Shown: positions 46,193 to 60,615 of the stretch, piece after piece
How the letters are laid out: the number at the start of each line of letters is the position of its first letter
Numbering within the stretch: position 1 is the first letter of the stretch
NCBI RefSeq assembly: GCF_034067285.1
Contig: NZ_CP139286.1
Location: 434,001 to 498,000 of the forward strand
Source: Acinetobacter pittii
GTDB lineage: Bacteria; Pseudomonadota; Gammaproteobacteria; Pseudomonadales; Moraxellaceae
Length of the DNA stretch: 64,000 bases
Reading direction: 5' to 3'
Program-made: the position numbers and the translations under genes
The notes under the pieces: model-generated
Told to the model about the DNA's origin: nothing
Databases searched by the model: none
What the model saw: the letters and a program-made list of their open reading frames with translations, nothing else

Positions 46193-47260
46193 ATGCCTAA
46201 GTTGATAAGTCAAATTAATCAATTACAGCAGCTGGGCCTTAATGCTAAAGAGGGGGTTGTTTATCAACCTTCTCGTGGCTTTTTTAAAATTGTTTATCAA
46301 GGCTTGATTCTTCCAAATTTACCAACCCCGCTTCGTTATTTTAATTACATTAGTTTGGTAGGACAGCCGCGGATCCCTCTTTGTTATAACACTCACAGCA
46401 TTACAACTTCGGCAATCGATACTGCAACTGTACTCGTAAGTAATAGCCAACATAGCGTGGGACATTTAAAAACATATTCTATTCGTCGCCAATGTCAGTT
46501 TGATTCGTCCCTCTATCAGTTTGATAAAATAGATGTGATTCAATGGCAAATTCCAACGATTCGCCTTCAGCGTTTAGACCCCGAAATGGGTTGTGATCTT
46601 TTAATTCAAGTCCCAGAGAATATTTCTAATGCCTCTGCATTACAGTGGGGCGTTTCTGACTATTGGTCAACACTGTGTGTTTGTGAAGGAGAAATTTTTT
46701 ATAAAGGGCAAAAATATCAAATTGAAGGATTGGGGCGATTTAAACACGCAAGGGCTCTGCATTTACCGTTCTTATCTTTATGTTTCTATACATGCCAAAT
46801 TATTAATTTGAATGAGACGACACAGCTTACATTCCTACAAATAAGAAATCAGTGGAATATCATTTTATGCTCAAGACTAGAAATACAAGAATTTGGGAAA
46901 CCTGTTGAAAGCTTTACCGAAGATGTAAATTTACATATTCATCGGGTTTATCCAAAAGTTAAAACACCGAATGGTAAAGAGATGTATTTGCCACGAGAAT
47001 TTTCTTGGCAGTGTAAGAAAAATGGAAAAATAATTTTTGAACTATATGCACAAAGCCGTGGTGACTACAAGTTTGGATTGGCAGCTGGATATGTAGGAAG
47101 CTTTCAATATCAATTAAGCTGGAATGAACAGTGTCTACAAGGTGAAGGTGGATATTGTGAATATATTGATTGTCGGCCACTTAGATGGCAAGAAAAGAAT
47201 CAAGATGAAAAAATCTTAGATAAATTGATGCTTTTACAGCCATGTTTATATAAAAAATAA
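46193..47260 (+). CDS. uncharacterised protein, possibly DUF6670/AttH-like beta protein
   Basis: 355 residues, no signal or TM helix. It is beta-strand-rich with Trp/Tyr/Arg-laden segments (LQWGVSDYWSTLCVCEG, YQIEGLGRFKHARAL, GYCEYIDCRPLRW) that remind me of lipocalin-like AttH/hydroxyneurosporene-synthase folds; I think Acinetobacter homologues are labelled DUF6670. It lies 17 bases after pssA on the same strand with AGAGG upstream, so it probably shares that transcript, hinting at a lipid-related role by context only. Confidence 0.6.
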   Translation: MPKLISQINQLQQLGLNAKEGVVYQPSRGFFKIVYQGLILPNLPTPLRYFNYISLVGQPRIPLCYNTHSITTSAIDTATVLVSNSQHSVGHLKTYSIRRQCQFDSSLYQFDKIDVIQWQIPTIRLQRLDPEMGCDLLIQVPENISNASALQWGVSDYWSTLCVCEGEIFYKGQKYQIEGLGRFKHARALHLPFLSLCFYTCQIINLNETTQLTFLQIRNQWNIILCSRLEIQEFGKPVESFTEDVNLHIHRVYPKVKTPNGKEMYLPREFSWQCKKNGKIIFELYAQSRGDYKFGLAAGYVGSFQYQLSWNEQCLQGEGGYCEYIDCRPLRWQEKNQDEKILDKLMLLQPCLYKK

Positions 47261-47320
47261 CTATTTTTATCATTTTTGATTAAAAAGCGAACTATTGTTG
47301 CACTAATATTAAAAAAGGGG

Positions 47321-47348
47321 TTGCAAAGGGTTTTTAATGGTCTATAAT
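47321..47348 (+). promoter_or_regulatory. rRNA operon promoter P1
   Basis: TTGCAA (47321-47326), 16-base spacer, TATAAT (47343-47348), preceded by an A-rich UP-element-like tract. It lies about 375 bases before mature 16S. Confidence 0.7.
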
Positions 47349-47483
47349 GCACATCCATCGGCGGTGATGCAGATAGAAACTTGTTGAAAAACAGTTACTT
47401 GTGATTAAGTTGGTTGCTTTGAGTGATGAATTTGATGGGAAGTTGGTTTTGAAGATAAGTTTTAAAAATATCGAAATTACCTG

Positions 47484-47511
47484 TTGACTTTTAAGAGATT
47501 AAGAGTAATAT
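47484..47511 (+). promoter_or_regulatory. rRNA operon promoter P2
   Basis: TTGACT (47484-47489), 16-base spacer, TAATAT (47506-47511), then a GC-containing discriminator AGCCGACC. Tandem with P1, as in many rrn operons. Confidence 0.65.
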
Positions 47512-47563
47512 AGCCGACCTAGCTTGCTGGTGATGAACCAGGAAGAAGATCATTAAGAGAATT

Positions 47564-49305
<1,742 letters not shown>

Positions 49306-49319
49306 ATAGATGTATCTGA

Positions 49320-49396
<77 letters not shown>

Positions 49397-49451
49397 TGAC
49401 TTTGACTGGTTAAAGTTATAGATAAAAGATACATGACTGATGATGTAAGCT

Positions 49452-49527
49452 GGGGACTTAGCTTAGTTGGTAGAGCGCCTGCTTTGCACGCAGGAGGTCA
49501 GGAGTTCGACTCTCCTAGTCTCCACCA
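49452..49527 (+). tRNA. tRNA-Ala (anticodon TGC)
   Basis: 76 bases, acceptor GGGGACT/AGTCTCC with one G-T pair, anticodon TGC in loop TTTGCAC, encoded CCA. Second spacer tRNA, the usual Ile-Ala order. Confidence 0.96.
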
Positions 49528-49864
49528 GAACTTAAGAGAAGTTCGGATTACAGAAATTAGTAAATAGAGATTATATGATCTTGGTTTATTAACTTCTGTG
49601 ATTTAAATATCACGGTATTAAGCATGACCTGACGAAGGCATGTTTATTCATTAACAGATTGGCAAAATTGAGTCTGAAATAAATTGTTCACTCAAGAGTT
49701 TAGATTAAGCAATTAATCTGAATGAATTGAGAACTAGCAAATTAACTGAATCAAGCGTTTTGGTATATGAATTTAGATTGAAGCTGTACAGTGTTTAAGT
49801 ACACAGACAACAGATAGTAGCGATGAAGAATCGCACGGACAACACTCACTTGTAGGTGTTGACG

Positions 49865-49881
<17 letters not shown>
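49528..49881 (+). other. spacer between tRNA-Ala and 23S
   Basis: 354 transcribed bases without a gene. The end forms the 5' arm of the 23S processing stem. A local inverted repeat ACACTCACTTGTAGGTGTT is seen near 49843-49861. Confidence 0.7.
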
Positions 49882-52788
<2,907 letters not shown>

Positions 52789-52957
52789 TGTATATGAAGC
52801 ATCAATCGATTCATAAACATGCAAAGCAACTTGATTTAGTTAAACGCTTAGCTAAAATGAACAGATAAAGTCAGATTCAATCAGCCCGTCTGTAAAGATT
52901 TGGAAAACGCAACGTATCACCATGTGAATAAAACGAAGCAAGTATCCATACCAGTTG

Positions 52958-53073
52958 TGCTGGCGACCATAGCAAGAGTGAACCACCTGATCCCTTCCCG
53001 AACTCAGAAGTGAAACCTCTTAGCGCTGATGGTAGTGTGGGGTTACCCATGTGAGAGTAAGTCATCGCCAGCT
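52958..53073 (+). rRNA. 5S ribosomal RNA
   Basis: About 116 bases, terminal stem GCTGGCGA/TCGCCAGC, with the conserved CCCGAACTCAGAAGTGAAAC loop. Ends are approximate. Confidence 0.93.
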
Positions 53074-53082
53074 CATTATTCT

Positions 53083-53118
53083 AAACACCCCCGACTCAAT
53101 GGTCAGGGGTGTTTTTTT
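53083..53118 (+). terminator. rRNA operon terminator
   Basis: AAACACCCC (53083-53091) pairs with GGGGTGTTT (53106-53114), with inner GAC/GTC pairing and a T-run. Ten bases after 5S. Confidence 0.93.
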
Positions 53119-53569
53119 ATGCCTATAAGATATATTTGTGGGGAATTAAGTGGAAACTTAATCGCCAATTCTTCAAACATTAAAATTGAGTCAAATTATA
53201 AAGAAATAAAGCTAATCTAAAATTATTTACCTAATTAGAAATTTAATATGCAATAGATCGTAGTTAAAACTTTCTCGTTTCCTTATGAGGCTCAAAAGGA
53301 AAAAAATCTGCCTTTATAGCGTTTATGTTTTTCGGTCTACCTTTATTTTCTTTTAAAAATGGTAATAGATGTAAGCGTTGTGGACACTTTTGGAATTAAA
53401 TATATAGTAAAAGATTATTTATTATCTTAACTATGGAACCTAATGTAGAGATATTGGATTTAGTTCTACTCTGCAATTAATGTTCGAGGCAGAGAAGCGC
53501 TAGATATTAAAGAAAGAAAATTAATTATTTTGATGGACGTTCAGTTTAAGAAATATAAGGATTTATTCC
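53119..53569. other. intergenic region after the rRNA operon
   Basis: 451 AT-rich bases. No convincing ORF, hairpin with T-run, tRNA or repeat was found. It must hold the promoter of the DUF4256 gene, but I cannot pick one with confidence. Confidence 0.5.
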
Positions 53570-54133
53570 ATGACAACTAAAAACCAGTTATCTCCAAAAC
53601 AAATAGAGGTTTTAATTGAACTATTAAAAGCTAGATTTGAAAAGAATTCACATCGCCATAAAGAAATTGAGTGGACAAATGTGCGAACAAAATTAATAGA
53701 GTCACCAGAAAAATTGTGGTCATTGCAAGAAATGGAGAATACAGGGGGAGAGCCAGACGTTGTCGCGTATAACCAGCAAAAAGATGAATATTTATTTGTA
53801 GATTGCTCTGCTGAAACACCCAAAGGTCGTAGAAGCCTTTGTTATGATCGTGAGGCCTTACAATCTAGAAAAGATCATCCTCCTAAAAGCAGTGCAATAG
53901 ATGTGGCTCAGGAAATGGGAGTCGAACTCCTAACAGAAGAGCAGTATTATCAATTGCAACAGATTGAAGAGTTTGACCTTAAAACATCAAGTTGGATTGC
54001 AACCACAGCGGAGATTCGTAAATTAGGCGGAGCGCTTTTTGCTGATCGTCGCTATGGTCGAGTCTTTATTTATCATAATGGAGCACAATCATATTATGCT
54101 GTCCGTGGTTTTCGCTGTTGCTTAAGAGTATAG
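53570..54133 (+). CDS. DUF4256 domain protein
   Basis: 187 residues, cytoplasmic. SLQEMENTGGEPDVVAYN, FVDCSAETPKGRRSLCYDREAL and the C-terminal YHNGAQSYYAVRGFRCCLRV are what I recall of DUF4256, a widespread family without a known function. ATAAGGATTTATTCC precedes the ATG. Complete and apparently monocistronic. Confidence 0.85.
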   Translation: MTTKNQLSPKQIEVLIELLKARFEKNSHRHKEIEWTNVRTKLIESPEKLWSLQEMENTGGEPDVVAYNQQKDEYLFVDCSAETPKGRRSLCYDREALQSRKDHPPKSSAIDVAQEMGVELLTEEQYYQLQQIEEFDLKTSSWIATTAEIRKLGGALFADRRYGRVFIYHNGAQSYYAVRGFRCCLRV

Positions 54134-54269
54134 GTGTTTCACTCAAATAAAAATAATTCTATTTGATGTTTTATGCCAAGAAAATGGAGATTCTTGCAAC
54201 TTTTGATTGAGGGCAAACATGACAAGATAAGTGCTGGATTTAAATAAAAACATCAGGACATTTCTACAC

Positions 54270-55433
54270 ATGCAACTCAACCCAATTTACTATAATGAAC
54301 AACATATTGCTTTTTCTGATAATGTTCGTCGATTTGTACAAAAAGAAATGGCACCTTTCGTTAATGAATGGGATGAAGCTGAGACATTTCCTAGAGAGCT
54401 TTATAGAAAGGCTGCTGAAATTGGTCTATTGGGACTAGGCTTTTCTGAAGAATATGGTGGCATTCCAGATGCAGATCCATTTTATTCATTACTGGCTGGT
54501 ATCGAAATGGCAAAGGCGGGTTCGGGGGGAGTGCATATCTCGTTAATGGTACATACAATTGGTGCTCCGCCAATTCAGCACTTTGGAAGTGAGGAGTTAA
54601 AAGCTAGAGTCCTGCCAGGTATTATTTCTGGTGAAAAAATTTCTGCACTAGCAATTACAGAACCGGGTGGTGGTTCTGATGTAGCCGCATTACAAACTAA
54701 AGCCATTCGTGATGGTGATTATTATATTGTCTCTGGTGAGAAGACCTTTATTACGTCGGGAATTCGTGCAGATTACTATACAGTTGCAGTGCGTACAGAT
54801 CCGACAAAAACAGGTGCTGAAGGTATTTCAATGTTGCTCGTTGATGCGCACAGTGCGGGGATCACTAAAACACCTTTGAAGAAAATGGGGTGGTGGGCTT
54901 CTGATACAGCTCATTTGCATTTTGATCAAGTACGAGTTCCTGCATCACATCTTCTTGGCAAAGAAAATGCTGGCTTTAAAGTCATTATGAATAACTTTAA
55001 TATGGAGCGTTTTTTCTTAGGCGTGGTGGCTTATGGTTATGCTTTAGTCTGTTACGAAGAAGCTTTAGACTGGGCGCAGCAACGTAAAACTTTTGGTAAA
55101 AGATTAATTGATCATCAAGTGGTTCGTCATAAACTAGTAGATATGGCAACGCAATTGACCTCAACACGGGCATTGCTTGAAGAAACTGCGTGGAAAATGA
55201 CTCAGCCGAAATTACAAGGACCTGAGTTAGTGGCGCAAATTTCAATGCTTAAAAATGTTGCGACTCGTACTATGCAATTTTGTGCTGATGCAGCAGTACA
55301 AACTTTGGGAGGCATGGGATTTATGCGTGGGACTAAGTCTGAACGTATTTACCGTGAAGTGAAGGTCAATATGATTGGTGGTGGTGCCGAAGAAATTATG
55401 AAAGATTTGATTAGTAAACAGTTGAGTTATTGA
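54270..55433 (+). CDS. acyl-CoA dehydrogenase beside the atu cluster
   Basis: 387 residues from ATG 54270 (MQLNPIYYNEQHIAFSD). AITEPGGGSDVAAL, TLGGMGFMRGTKSERIYREVKVNMIGGGAEEIM are family signatures; the likely catalytic Glu lies in NMERFFLG because the C-terminal YEGT motif is replaced by GGGAEE. It resembles the short-branched/citronellyl-CoA dehydrogenase type, so together with 60616 there are two such enzymes here. The frame runs up to a GTG at 54231 without a good ribosome binding site. Convergent with the TetR gene. Confidence 0.85.
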   Translation: MQLNPIYYNEQHIAFSDNVRRFVQKEMAPFVNEWDEAETFPRELYRKAAEIGLLGLGFSEEYGGIPDADPFYSLLAGIEMAKAGSGGVHISLMVHTIGAPPIQHFGSEELKARVLPGIISGEKISALAITEPGGGSDVAALQTKAIRDGDYYIVSGEKTFITSGIRADYYTVAVRTDPTKTGAEGISMLLVDAHSAGITKTPLKKMGWWASDTAHLHFDQVRVPASHLLGKENAGFKVIMNNFNMERFFLGVVAYGYALVCYEEALDWAQQRKTFGKRLIDHQVVRHKLVDMATQLTSTRALLEETAWKMTQPKLQGPELVAQISMLKNVATRTMQFCADAAVQTLGGMGFMRGTKSERIYREVKVNMIGGGAEEIMKDLISKQLSY

Positions 55434-55438
55434 TCTTA

Positions 55439-55467
55439 CAAGGTGGTCATTGAGCCACCTTTTTTTA
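55439..55467. terminator. terminator between the dehydrogenase and TetR genes
   Basis: AAGGTGG/CCACCTT stem, 8-base loop and T-run. It overlaps the last bases of the TetR gene. Confidence 0.85.
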
Positions 55468-56064
55468 TTTCAAAGCCATTTCCCAAACCATTTCCGTTAA
55501 CTCATCAATTTTAACTTTGCCCTCAGATTTATACCAAGTTACGGTCCATGAAATCGCACCACCAACTAATCTTCGCCAAATAAAGGCATCATGTTTTATT
55601 TTGCCCTGAGTGCGCAACTTTTCAATAATATCTAGCCAGATTTGCTCATATTCATTACGCATTTTTAAAAGATAATTTTGTTTTTCTTTTGACAGAGCAA
55701 ACCACTCATAAACCAAAACAGCCATGGCTGCACCCGTATCTCCGGTAATTGAAATGAGTTCAGCTTTAATCAGGGCACGTAATTGTTGTTCTGGATCGGT
55801 AGATTGAGCTGCTGCATCTTCTAAACGAGCAAGATTGTAAATAATGGTTTCTTCCATTACGTGAGCAAGGATGTCATCTTTACTTTTGAAGTGATGAAAT
55901 AAGCTCCCTGATTGAATCCCAATAAATTGAGCAAGTTCGCGTACAGTGGTTTTGTCATAACCTTGTTTGTGAAATAGATAGGCAGCCCCATGTAATAAAC
56001 GACCACGTGGGCTGTCATCAAAACAAGAGATATTTGGAATCTGTTCAATTGAAGTCGCAATCAT
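55465..56064 (-). CDS. atuR: TetR-family repressor, probably of the atu operon
   Basis: 199 residues. The N-terminal helix-turn-helix (GYDKTTVRELAQFIGIQSGSLFHHFKSKDDILAHV, described by position about 35-69) is a standard TetR DNA-binding domain; the rest is an all-helical ligand domain. Divergent from atuA with about 170 bases between, where a TetR-type operator is found. In Pseudomonas AtuR represses the atu genes in the same arrangement. Symbol by position and family. Confidence 0.8.
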   Translation of the reverse strand: MIATSIEQIPNISCFDDSPRGRLLHGAAYLFHKQGYDKTTVRELAQFIGIQSGSLFHHFKSKDDILAHVMEETIIYNLARLEDAAAQSTDPEQQLRALIKAELISITGDTGAAMAVLVYEWFALSKEKQNYLLKMRNEYEQIWLDIIEKLRTQGKIKHDAFIWRRLVGGAISWTVTWYKSEGKVKIDELTEMVWEMALK

Positions 56065-56190
56065 ACGAAAGCTAAATCCTTTATATAAAAATACTTAACG
56101 GAAAAATTTGCCAAATTTTCTTCTGTTTCCACTTAATAGTTAAGTTTGGCAGTTTTAGTCAGTTTCACAATAACATTTTGCTCTTTACAA

Positions 56191-56208
56191 ACCAAGCGCT
56201 TGCTTGGT
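56191..56208. promoter_or_regulatory. TetR-type operator between atuR and atuA
   Basis: Perfect inverted repeat ACCAAGC-GCTT-GCTTGGT, with inner palindrome CAAGCGCTTG. It is 30 bases before the atuA start. It is the obvious candidate site for the divergent TetR protein. Confidence 0.75.
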
Positions 56209-56237
56209 AATGTTGAGTGTAATTTTTAAACAAAATA

Positions 56238-58055
56238 ATGAGAAATAAAATGGCAAGTGATCAGCAGGATGATAAGCGTGTCGTAAAAATAGGTTGTGCC
56301 TCAGGTTTTTGGGGGGATACCAATACTGCCGCTTTCCAATTAGTACATTTAGCTGATATTAATTATTTGGTTTTTGATTACTTATCAGAAATCACCATGT
56401 CGATTATGGCAAAAGCGAAAATGGTAGAGCCAAAACATGGCTATGCATTGGACTTTGTCAGTCGGGTGATGGCGCCTCTAGTAAAAAAAATTGCAGAAAA
56501 AAAGATTAAGGTCATTAGTAATGCTGGTGGTGTTAATCCATTGGCATGTCGAGATGCTTTGCAAAAAATAATTAAAGAATATGGTCTAGATCTGAGGGTT
56601 GCCGTGGTTTTAGGTGATGATCTTTTAGCACAGCATGAACAACTCAAGCAGCAAAATATTCGGGAAATGTTTAGCGGGGAAGCTTTGCCAGATCAGCTAG
56701 CGAGCAGTAATGCCTATTTAGGTGCGGTTGCTATTCGTGATGCCTTAGACTTAGGCGCCGATATTGTGATTACGGGTCGCGTAGTTGACTCTGCTGTGGT
56801 ACTTGCTCCGTTACTTCATGAATATCAATGGTCGCTTGATGATTATGACAAATTGGCACAAGGTTCGCTGGCAGGCCATGTGATTGAATGTGGTGCACAA
56901 TGTACAGGTGGTAATTTTACCGACTGGCGCTTAGTTCATGGCTTCGACAATATGGGGTTTCCAGTCGTTGAAGTGAGTGAAGATGGCTCATTTGTTGTGA
57001 CTAAACCACAGGGGACAGGAGGTCTGGTATCTACGGCAACTGTTGCTGAGCAAATTGTTTATGAAATTGGTAATCCTCAAGCATATTTATTACCCGATGT
57101 AATTGCGGATTTTAGTCAGGTGCATTTAGAGCAAGTCGGGGAACATCGAGTTCGTGTGACAGGGGCAAAAGGACAAGCACCGACTGCGCAGTATAAAGTC
57201 AGTGCGACTTACCCAGATGGCTATCGGGTTTTAGTCAGTTTTTTAATTGCAGGTCGCGAAGCTCCTCAAAAAGCACAAGTCATTGCCGATGCGATTTTGA
57301 ATAAATGTGAGCGGGTTTTAGCAATGCGCTCAGTGCCACCTTTTAGTGAAAAATCGGTTGAAATCTTAGGGATTGAAAGTACCTATGGTGGACATGCTCA
57401 GGCATTAAATAGTCGTGAAGTGGTCGTTAAAATCGCTGTAAAACACATGTTTAAAGAAGCCTGTATGTTCTTTGCTTCTGAAATTGCACAGGCCTCTACA
57501 GGCATGGCTCCAGCCTTGGCAGGAATTGTTGGAGGACGTCCAAAAGCGTCTCCAGTCATTAAGTTATTTTCATTTTTAATTGATAAAAATCAAGTTAATG
57601 TCGAAATCGATTTTGAAGGCAAACGTTATCCAGTTGAGGTTCCACAAAGAATTTCTACAGAGCAATTACCTACATTAACAGCAGGGGAAAATGCAGTTTA
57701 TCAAGGAGATGAAATTGAAGTTCCTTTGATTGAAATTGCACATGCCCGCAGTGGTGATAAAGGTAATCATAGCAATATCGGTGTGATTGCGCGTAAAGCA
57801 GAATATTTACCATGGATTCGTGCGGCACTGACTGAACAGGCGGTGGCAAGCTATATGCAGCATGTTTTGGATGCAGAGAAAGGGCGAGTGATTCGTTATG
57901 AGTTACCGGGTTTAAATGCACTGAACTTTATGCTGGAAAATGCTTTAGGTGGTGGTGGGGTTGCAAGTTTGCGTATTGACCCACAAGGTAAAGCATTTGC
58001 ACAGCAATTATTGGATATGCCTGTCAAAGTTCCTGCACAGCTTTTAGAAAAATAA
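56238..58055 (+). CDS. atuA: acyclic terpene utilisation protein AtuA (DUF1446)
   Basis: 605 residues. KIGCASGFWGDTNTAA, VISNAGGVNPLACRDAL and the C-terminal IALARSGDKGNHSNIGV-like segment (IAHARSGDKGNHSNIGVIARK) match DUF1446/AtuA, needed for citronellol/geraniol growth in Pseudomonas though its reaction is unsettled. ATG 56250, four codons in, is an alternative start. First gene of a six-gene operon; 20 bases before atuB. Confidence 0.88.
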   Translation: MRNKMASDQQDDKRVVKIGCASGFWGDTNTAAFQLVHLADINYLVFDYLSEITMSIMAKAKMVEPKHGYALDFVSRVMAPLVKKIAEKKIKVISNAGGVNPLACRDALQKIIKEYGLDLRVAVVLGDDLLAQHEQLKQQNIREMFSGEALPDQLASSNAYLGAVAIRDALDLGADIVITGRVVDSAVVLAPLLHEYQWSLDDYDKLAQGSLAGHVIECGAQCTGGNFTDWRLVHGFDNMGFPVVEVSEDGSFVVTKPQGTGGLVSTATVAEQIVYEIGNPQAYLLPDVIADFSQVHLEQVGEHRVRVTGAKGQAPTAQYKVSATYPDGYRVLVSFLIAGREAPQKAQVIADAILNKCERVLAMRSVPPFSEKSVEILGIESTYGGHAQALNSREVVVKIAVKHMFKEACMFFASEIAQASTGMAPALAGIVGGRPKASPVIKLFSFLIDKNQVNVEIDFEGKRYPVEVPQRISTEQLPTLTAGENAVYQGDEIEVPLIEIAHARSGDKGNHSNIGVIARKAEYLPWIRAALTEQAVASYMQHVLDAEKGRVIRYELPGLNALNFMLENALGGGGVASLRIDPQGKAFAQQLLDMPVKVPAQLLEK

Positions 58056-58075
58056 AATAAATGGAAGAAACAAAG

Positions 58076-58957
58076 ATGAGTTATCAATCAATTTTTAGAC
58101 CAGATGCTTTCGCCAATAAAGTCATTATTGTGACAGGCGGTGGCTCAGGAATTGGCCGTTGTACTGCACATGAGCTCGCTGCTTTGGGTGCACAAGTGGT
58201 GATTACAGGACGCAAAATTGAAAAACTGGAAAAGGTAAGCCGAGAAATTATAGAAGATGGTGGTTTGGTTCATTTCATTGTTTGTGATAACCGTGAAGAA
58301 GAACAAGTGAAAAATATGATTGCCGAAGTGATTGAAAAATTCGGAAAATTGGATGGTTTGGTGAACAATGCGGGCGGCCAGTTCCCCTCAGCTTTAGAGG
58401 ATATCTCTGCAAATGGTTTTGACGCAGTTGTGCGTAATAACTTGCATGCGACTTTCTATTTGATGCGCGAAGCTTATAACCAATGGATGGCAAAACATGG
58501 TGGCAGTATTGTCAACATGACTGCCGATATGTGGGGTGGAATGCCGGGAATGGGACATTCTGGCGCTGCGCGTTCGGGAGTTGATAACTTAACCAAAACA
58601 GCATCGGTCGAATGGGGGAAATCTGGTGTACGTGTAAATGCGGTTGCACCAGGGTGGATTGTCTCATCTGGTATGGATAATTATAGCGGTGATTTTGCCA
58701 AAGTGATTATTCCAAGTCTTGCTGGCAATGTGCCGTTAAAACGTATGGGAACCGAGTCAGAAGTATCCTCAGCGATTTGTTATTTACTATCTGATGCTGC
58801 GGCTTTTGTGTCGGGTGTGACTTTGCGTATTGATGGCGCAGCATCACAAGGTACACGTATGTATCCACTAGGTGAGGCAACAAATAGTCAGTCTTATAAC
58901 GGTTTCCACCGTGCATTTATTCCTGAAATTTTTAAAAAACAAACCGAGGAGGAATAA
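58076..58957 (+). CDS. atuB: short-chain dehydrogenase AtuB
   Basis: 293 residues. SDR cofactor loop TGGGSGIGR (about 20-28), NNAGG segment, and a C-terminal region typical of enoyl-CoA reductase-like SDRs. The usual YxxxK Tyr appears as SGAARSGVDNLTK, i.e. Ser/Arg near the Tyr position, as in 2,4-dienoyl reductase-type SDRs. ATG 58076 is preferred because GGAAG precedes it; 58061 adds five residues. Second gene of the atu operon. Confidence 0.85.
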   Translation: MSYQSIFRPDAFANKVIIVTGGGSGIGRCTAHELAALGAQVVITGRKIEKLEKVSREIIEDGGLVHFIVCDNREEEQVKNMIAEVIEKFGKLDGLVNNAGGQFPSALEDISANGFDAVVRNNLHATFYLMREAYNQWMAKHGGSIVNMTADMWGGMPGMGHSGAARSGVDNLTKTASVEWGKSGVRVNAVAPGWIVSSGMDNYSGDFAKVIIPSLAGNVPLKRMGTESEVSSAICYLLSDAAAFVSGVTLRIDGAASQGTRMYPLGEATNSQSYNGFHRAFIPEIFKKQTEEE

Positions 58958-58959
58958 CG

Positions 58960-60573
58960 ATGACAATTCTTCCATCAGAGATTGCAGTAGGCAGTGAACA
59001 GTATCAAAACAATAAAGAAGTACTACTTGCTCAGTTGAATGAAGTACGTGCAATTCAGCAAAAAAGTATTGAAAAGTCATATGCTGCCAGACCGAAGTTC
59101 GATAAGAAAGGTAAGATTTTGCCGCATGAGCGTGTACGGTTGTTGCTCGATGCCGATTCACCTTTTGTTGAGCTGTGTGGTTTGGTCGGTTACAACATGC
59201 ATGATGATAAAGATGGCTCTGAGGCGGGTGGCGGCGTGATTGCCGGCATTGGTTTTGTCAGCGGTGTGCGTTGTCTAGTATCTGCAAGCAATAGCGCAAT
59301 TAAAGGCGGAACCATGTCACCTATGGGTGTACAAAAAACTTTGCGTTTGCAAAAAATTGCATTAGAACAAAAACTCCCACTGATTACGCTGACTGAAAGT
59401 GGTGGAGCTAATCTTAATTATGCTGCTGAAGTATTTACTTATGGCGGCATGACTTTTGCCAATCAGGCACGTCTTTCTGCAGCAGGTATTCCACAGCTTG
59501 CTGTAGTGCATGGTAATGCAACGGCAGGTGGTGCTTATCAACCTGGTCTTTCAGATTATGTCATTGCCGTGCGTAAGCAAACCGAGATGTTGCTTGCAGG
59601 TCCGCCTTTACTTTTGGCTGCCACGGGCGAAGTGGCAACAGCCGAGGAATTAGGTGGGGCAGAAATGCATGCACAGATTTCTGGAACAGCAGAATATCTG
59701 GCTGAAAATGATGCTGATGGGATTCGGTTGGCACGTGAAATTTTTGAACACCTGAACTGGAAAGAGCAAATCAAGCCAGTTGAAACGACTTATAAAGAAC
59801 CTCGTTACGATACCGAGGAACTGTTGGGTGTTATTCCAAGTGACCCTAAACAACCATTCAATATGAAAGAAGTGGTTGCTCGTATTATTGATGATTCGGA
59901 TTTTCTAGAATTTAAACAGGAATATGATGATTTAACAGTATGTGGCTGGGCAAAAATTGGTGGACTACATATAGGAATTATTACTAATAATGGCCCGATT
60001 ACACCTCAAGGGGCAGCGAAGGCAGCGCAGTTTATACATCTGTGTGAACAGACTAAGCGTCCATTATTATTTTTGCATAACACCACAGGTTTTATGGTAG
60101 GAACTGACGCAGAGCAAAACGGTATTATCAAACACGGCTCGAAACTGATTCAAGCGGTTGCCAATTGTACTGTACCTAAAATTTCAATTGTTGTGGCTGG
60201 GTCATATGGTGCTGGTAACTATGCGATGTGTGGTCGGAGTTTATCACCAGATTTTATTTTTGCTTGGCCGAATTCGCATGTTGCTGTAATGGGTTCTGCA
60301 CAGGCTGGAAAGGTACTACGCATTGTGGCTGAAGGAAAGCAAAAAGCTTCAGGGCAGGAGCCGAATCCGCAAATGCTCGATTTTCTTGAGCAAAGTACGG
60401 CGATGAAATTACAGCAGCAATCTACCGCACTTTTCAATACGGCCATGCTACATGATGATGGCATTATTGACCCGCGAGACACTCGAAAATTATTAATTTT
60501 CCTTTTACAAACTATTTATGAAGCACAGCAAAGAGAGTTGAATCCAACTCGTTTTGGTGTATCTCGTTTTTAA
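58960..60573 (+). CDS. atuC: geranyl-CoA carboxylase beta (carboxyltransferase) subunit
   Basis: 537 residues, matching AtuC/LiuB-type carboxyltransferases. The N-terminal half holds the acyl-CoA site (GGANLNYAAEVFTYGG, GNATAGGAYQPGLSDY) and the C-terminal half the carboxybiotin site (GSYGAGNYAMCGRSLSPDF, SAQAGKVLR). With AtuF it would carboxylate geranyl-CoA to isohexenyl-glutaconyl-CoA; the paralogous methylcrotonyl-CoA carboxylase is the alternative, but atuA/atuB context favours geranyl-CoA. GAGGAGG ribosome binding site, 2 bases after atuB. Confidence 0.88.
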   Translation: MTILPSEIAVGSEQYQNNKEVLLAQLNEVRAIQQKSIEKSYAARPKFDKKGKILPHERVRLLLDADSPFVELCGLVGYNMHDDKDGSEAGGGVIAGIGFVSGVRCLVSASNSAIKGGTMSPMGVQKTLRLQKIALEQKLPLITLTESGGANLNYAAEVFTYGGMTFANQARLSAAGIPQLAVVHGNATAGGAYQPGLSDYVIAVRKQTEMLLAGPPLLLAATGEVATAEELGGAEMHAQISGTAEYLAENDADGIRLAREIFEHLNWKEQIKPVETTYKEPRYDTEELLGVIPSDPKQPFNMKEVVARIIDDSDFLEFKQEYDDLTVCGWAKIGGLHIGIITNNGPITPQGAAKAAQFIHLCEQTKRPLLFLHNTTGFMVGTDAEQNGIIKHGSKLIQAVANCTVPKISIVVAGSYGAGNYAMCGRSLSPDFIFAWPNSHVAVMGSAQAGKVLRIVAEGKQKASGQEPNPQMLDFLEQSTAMKLQQQSTALFNTAMLHDDGIIDPRDTRKLLIFLLQTIYEAQQRELNPTRFGVSRF

Positions 60574-60615
60574 TCAACCTTTACCGCAATTAAAAAAATT
60601 AATAGGAATAACACC

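Noticed and set aside
53029..53220. 63-codon frame across 5S and its terminator
   Set aside because: Overlaps a certain rRNA gene and terminator; no ribosome binding site.
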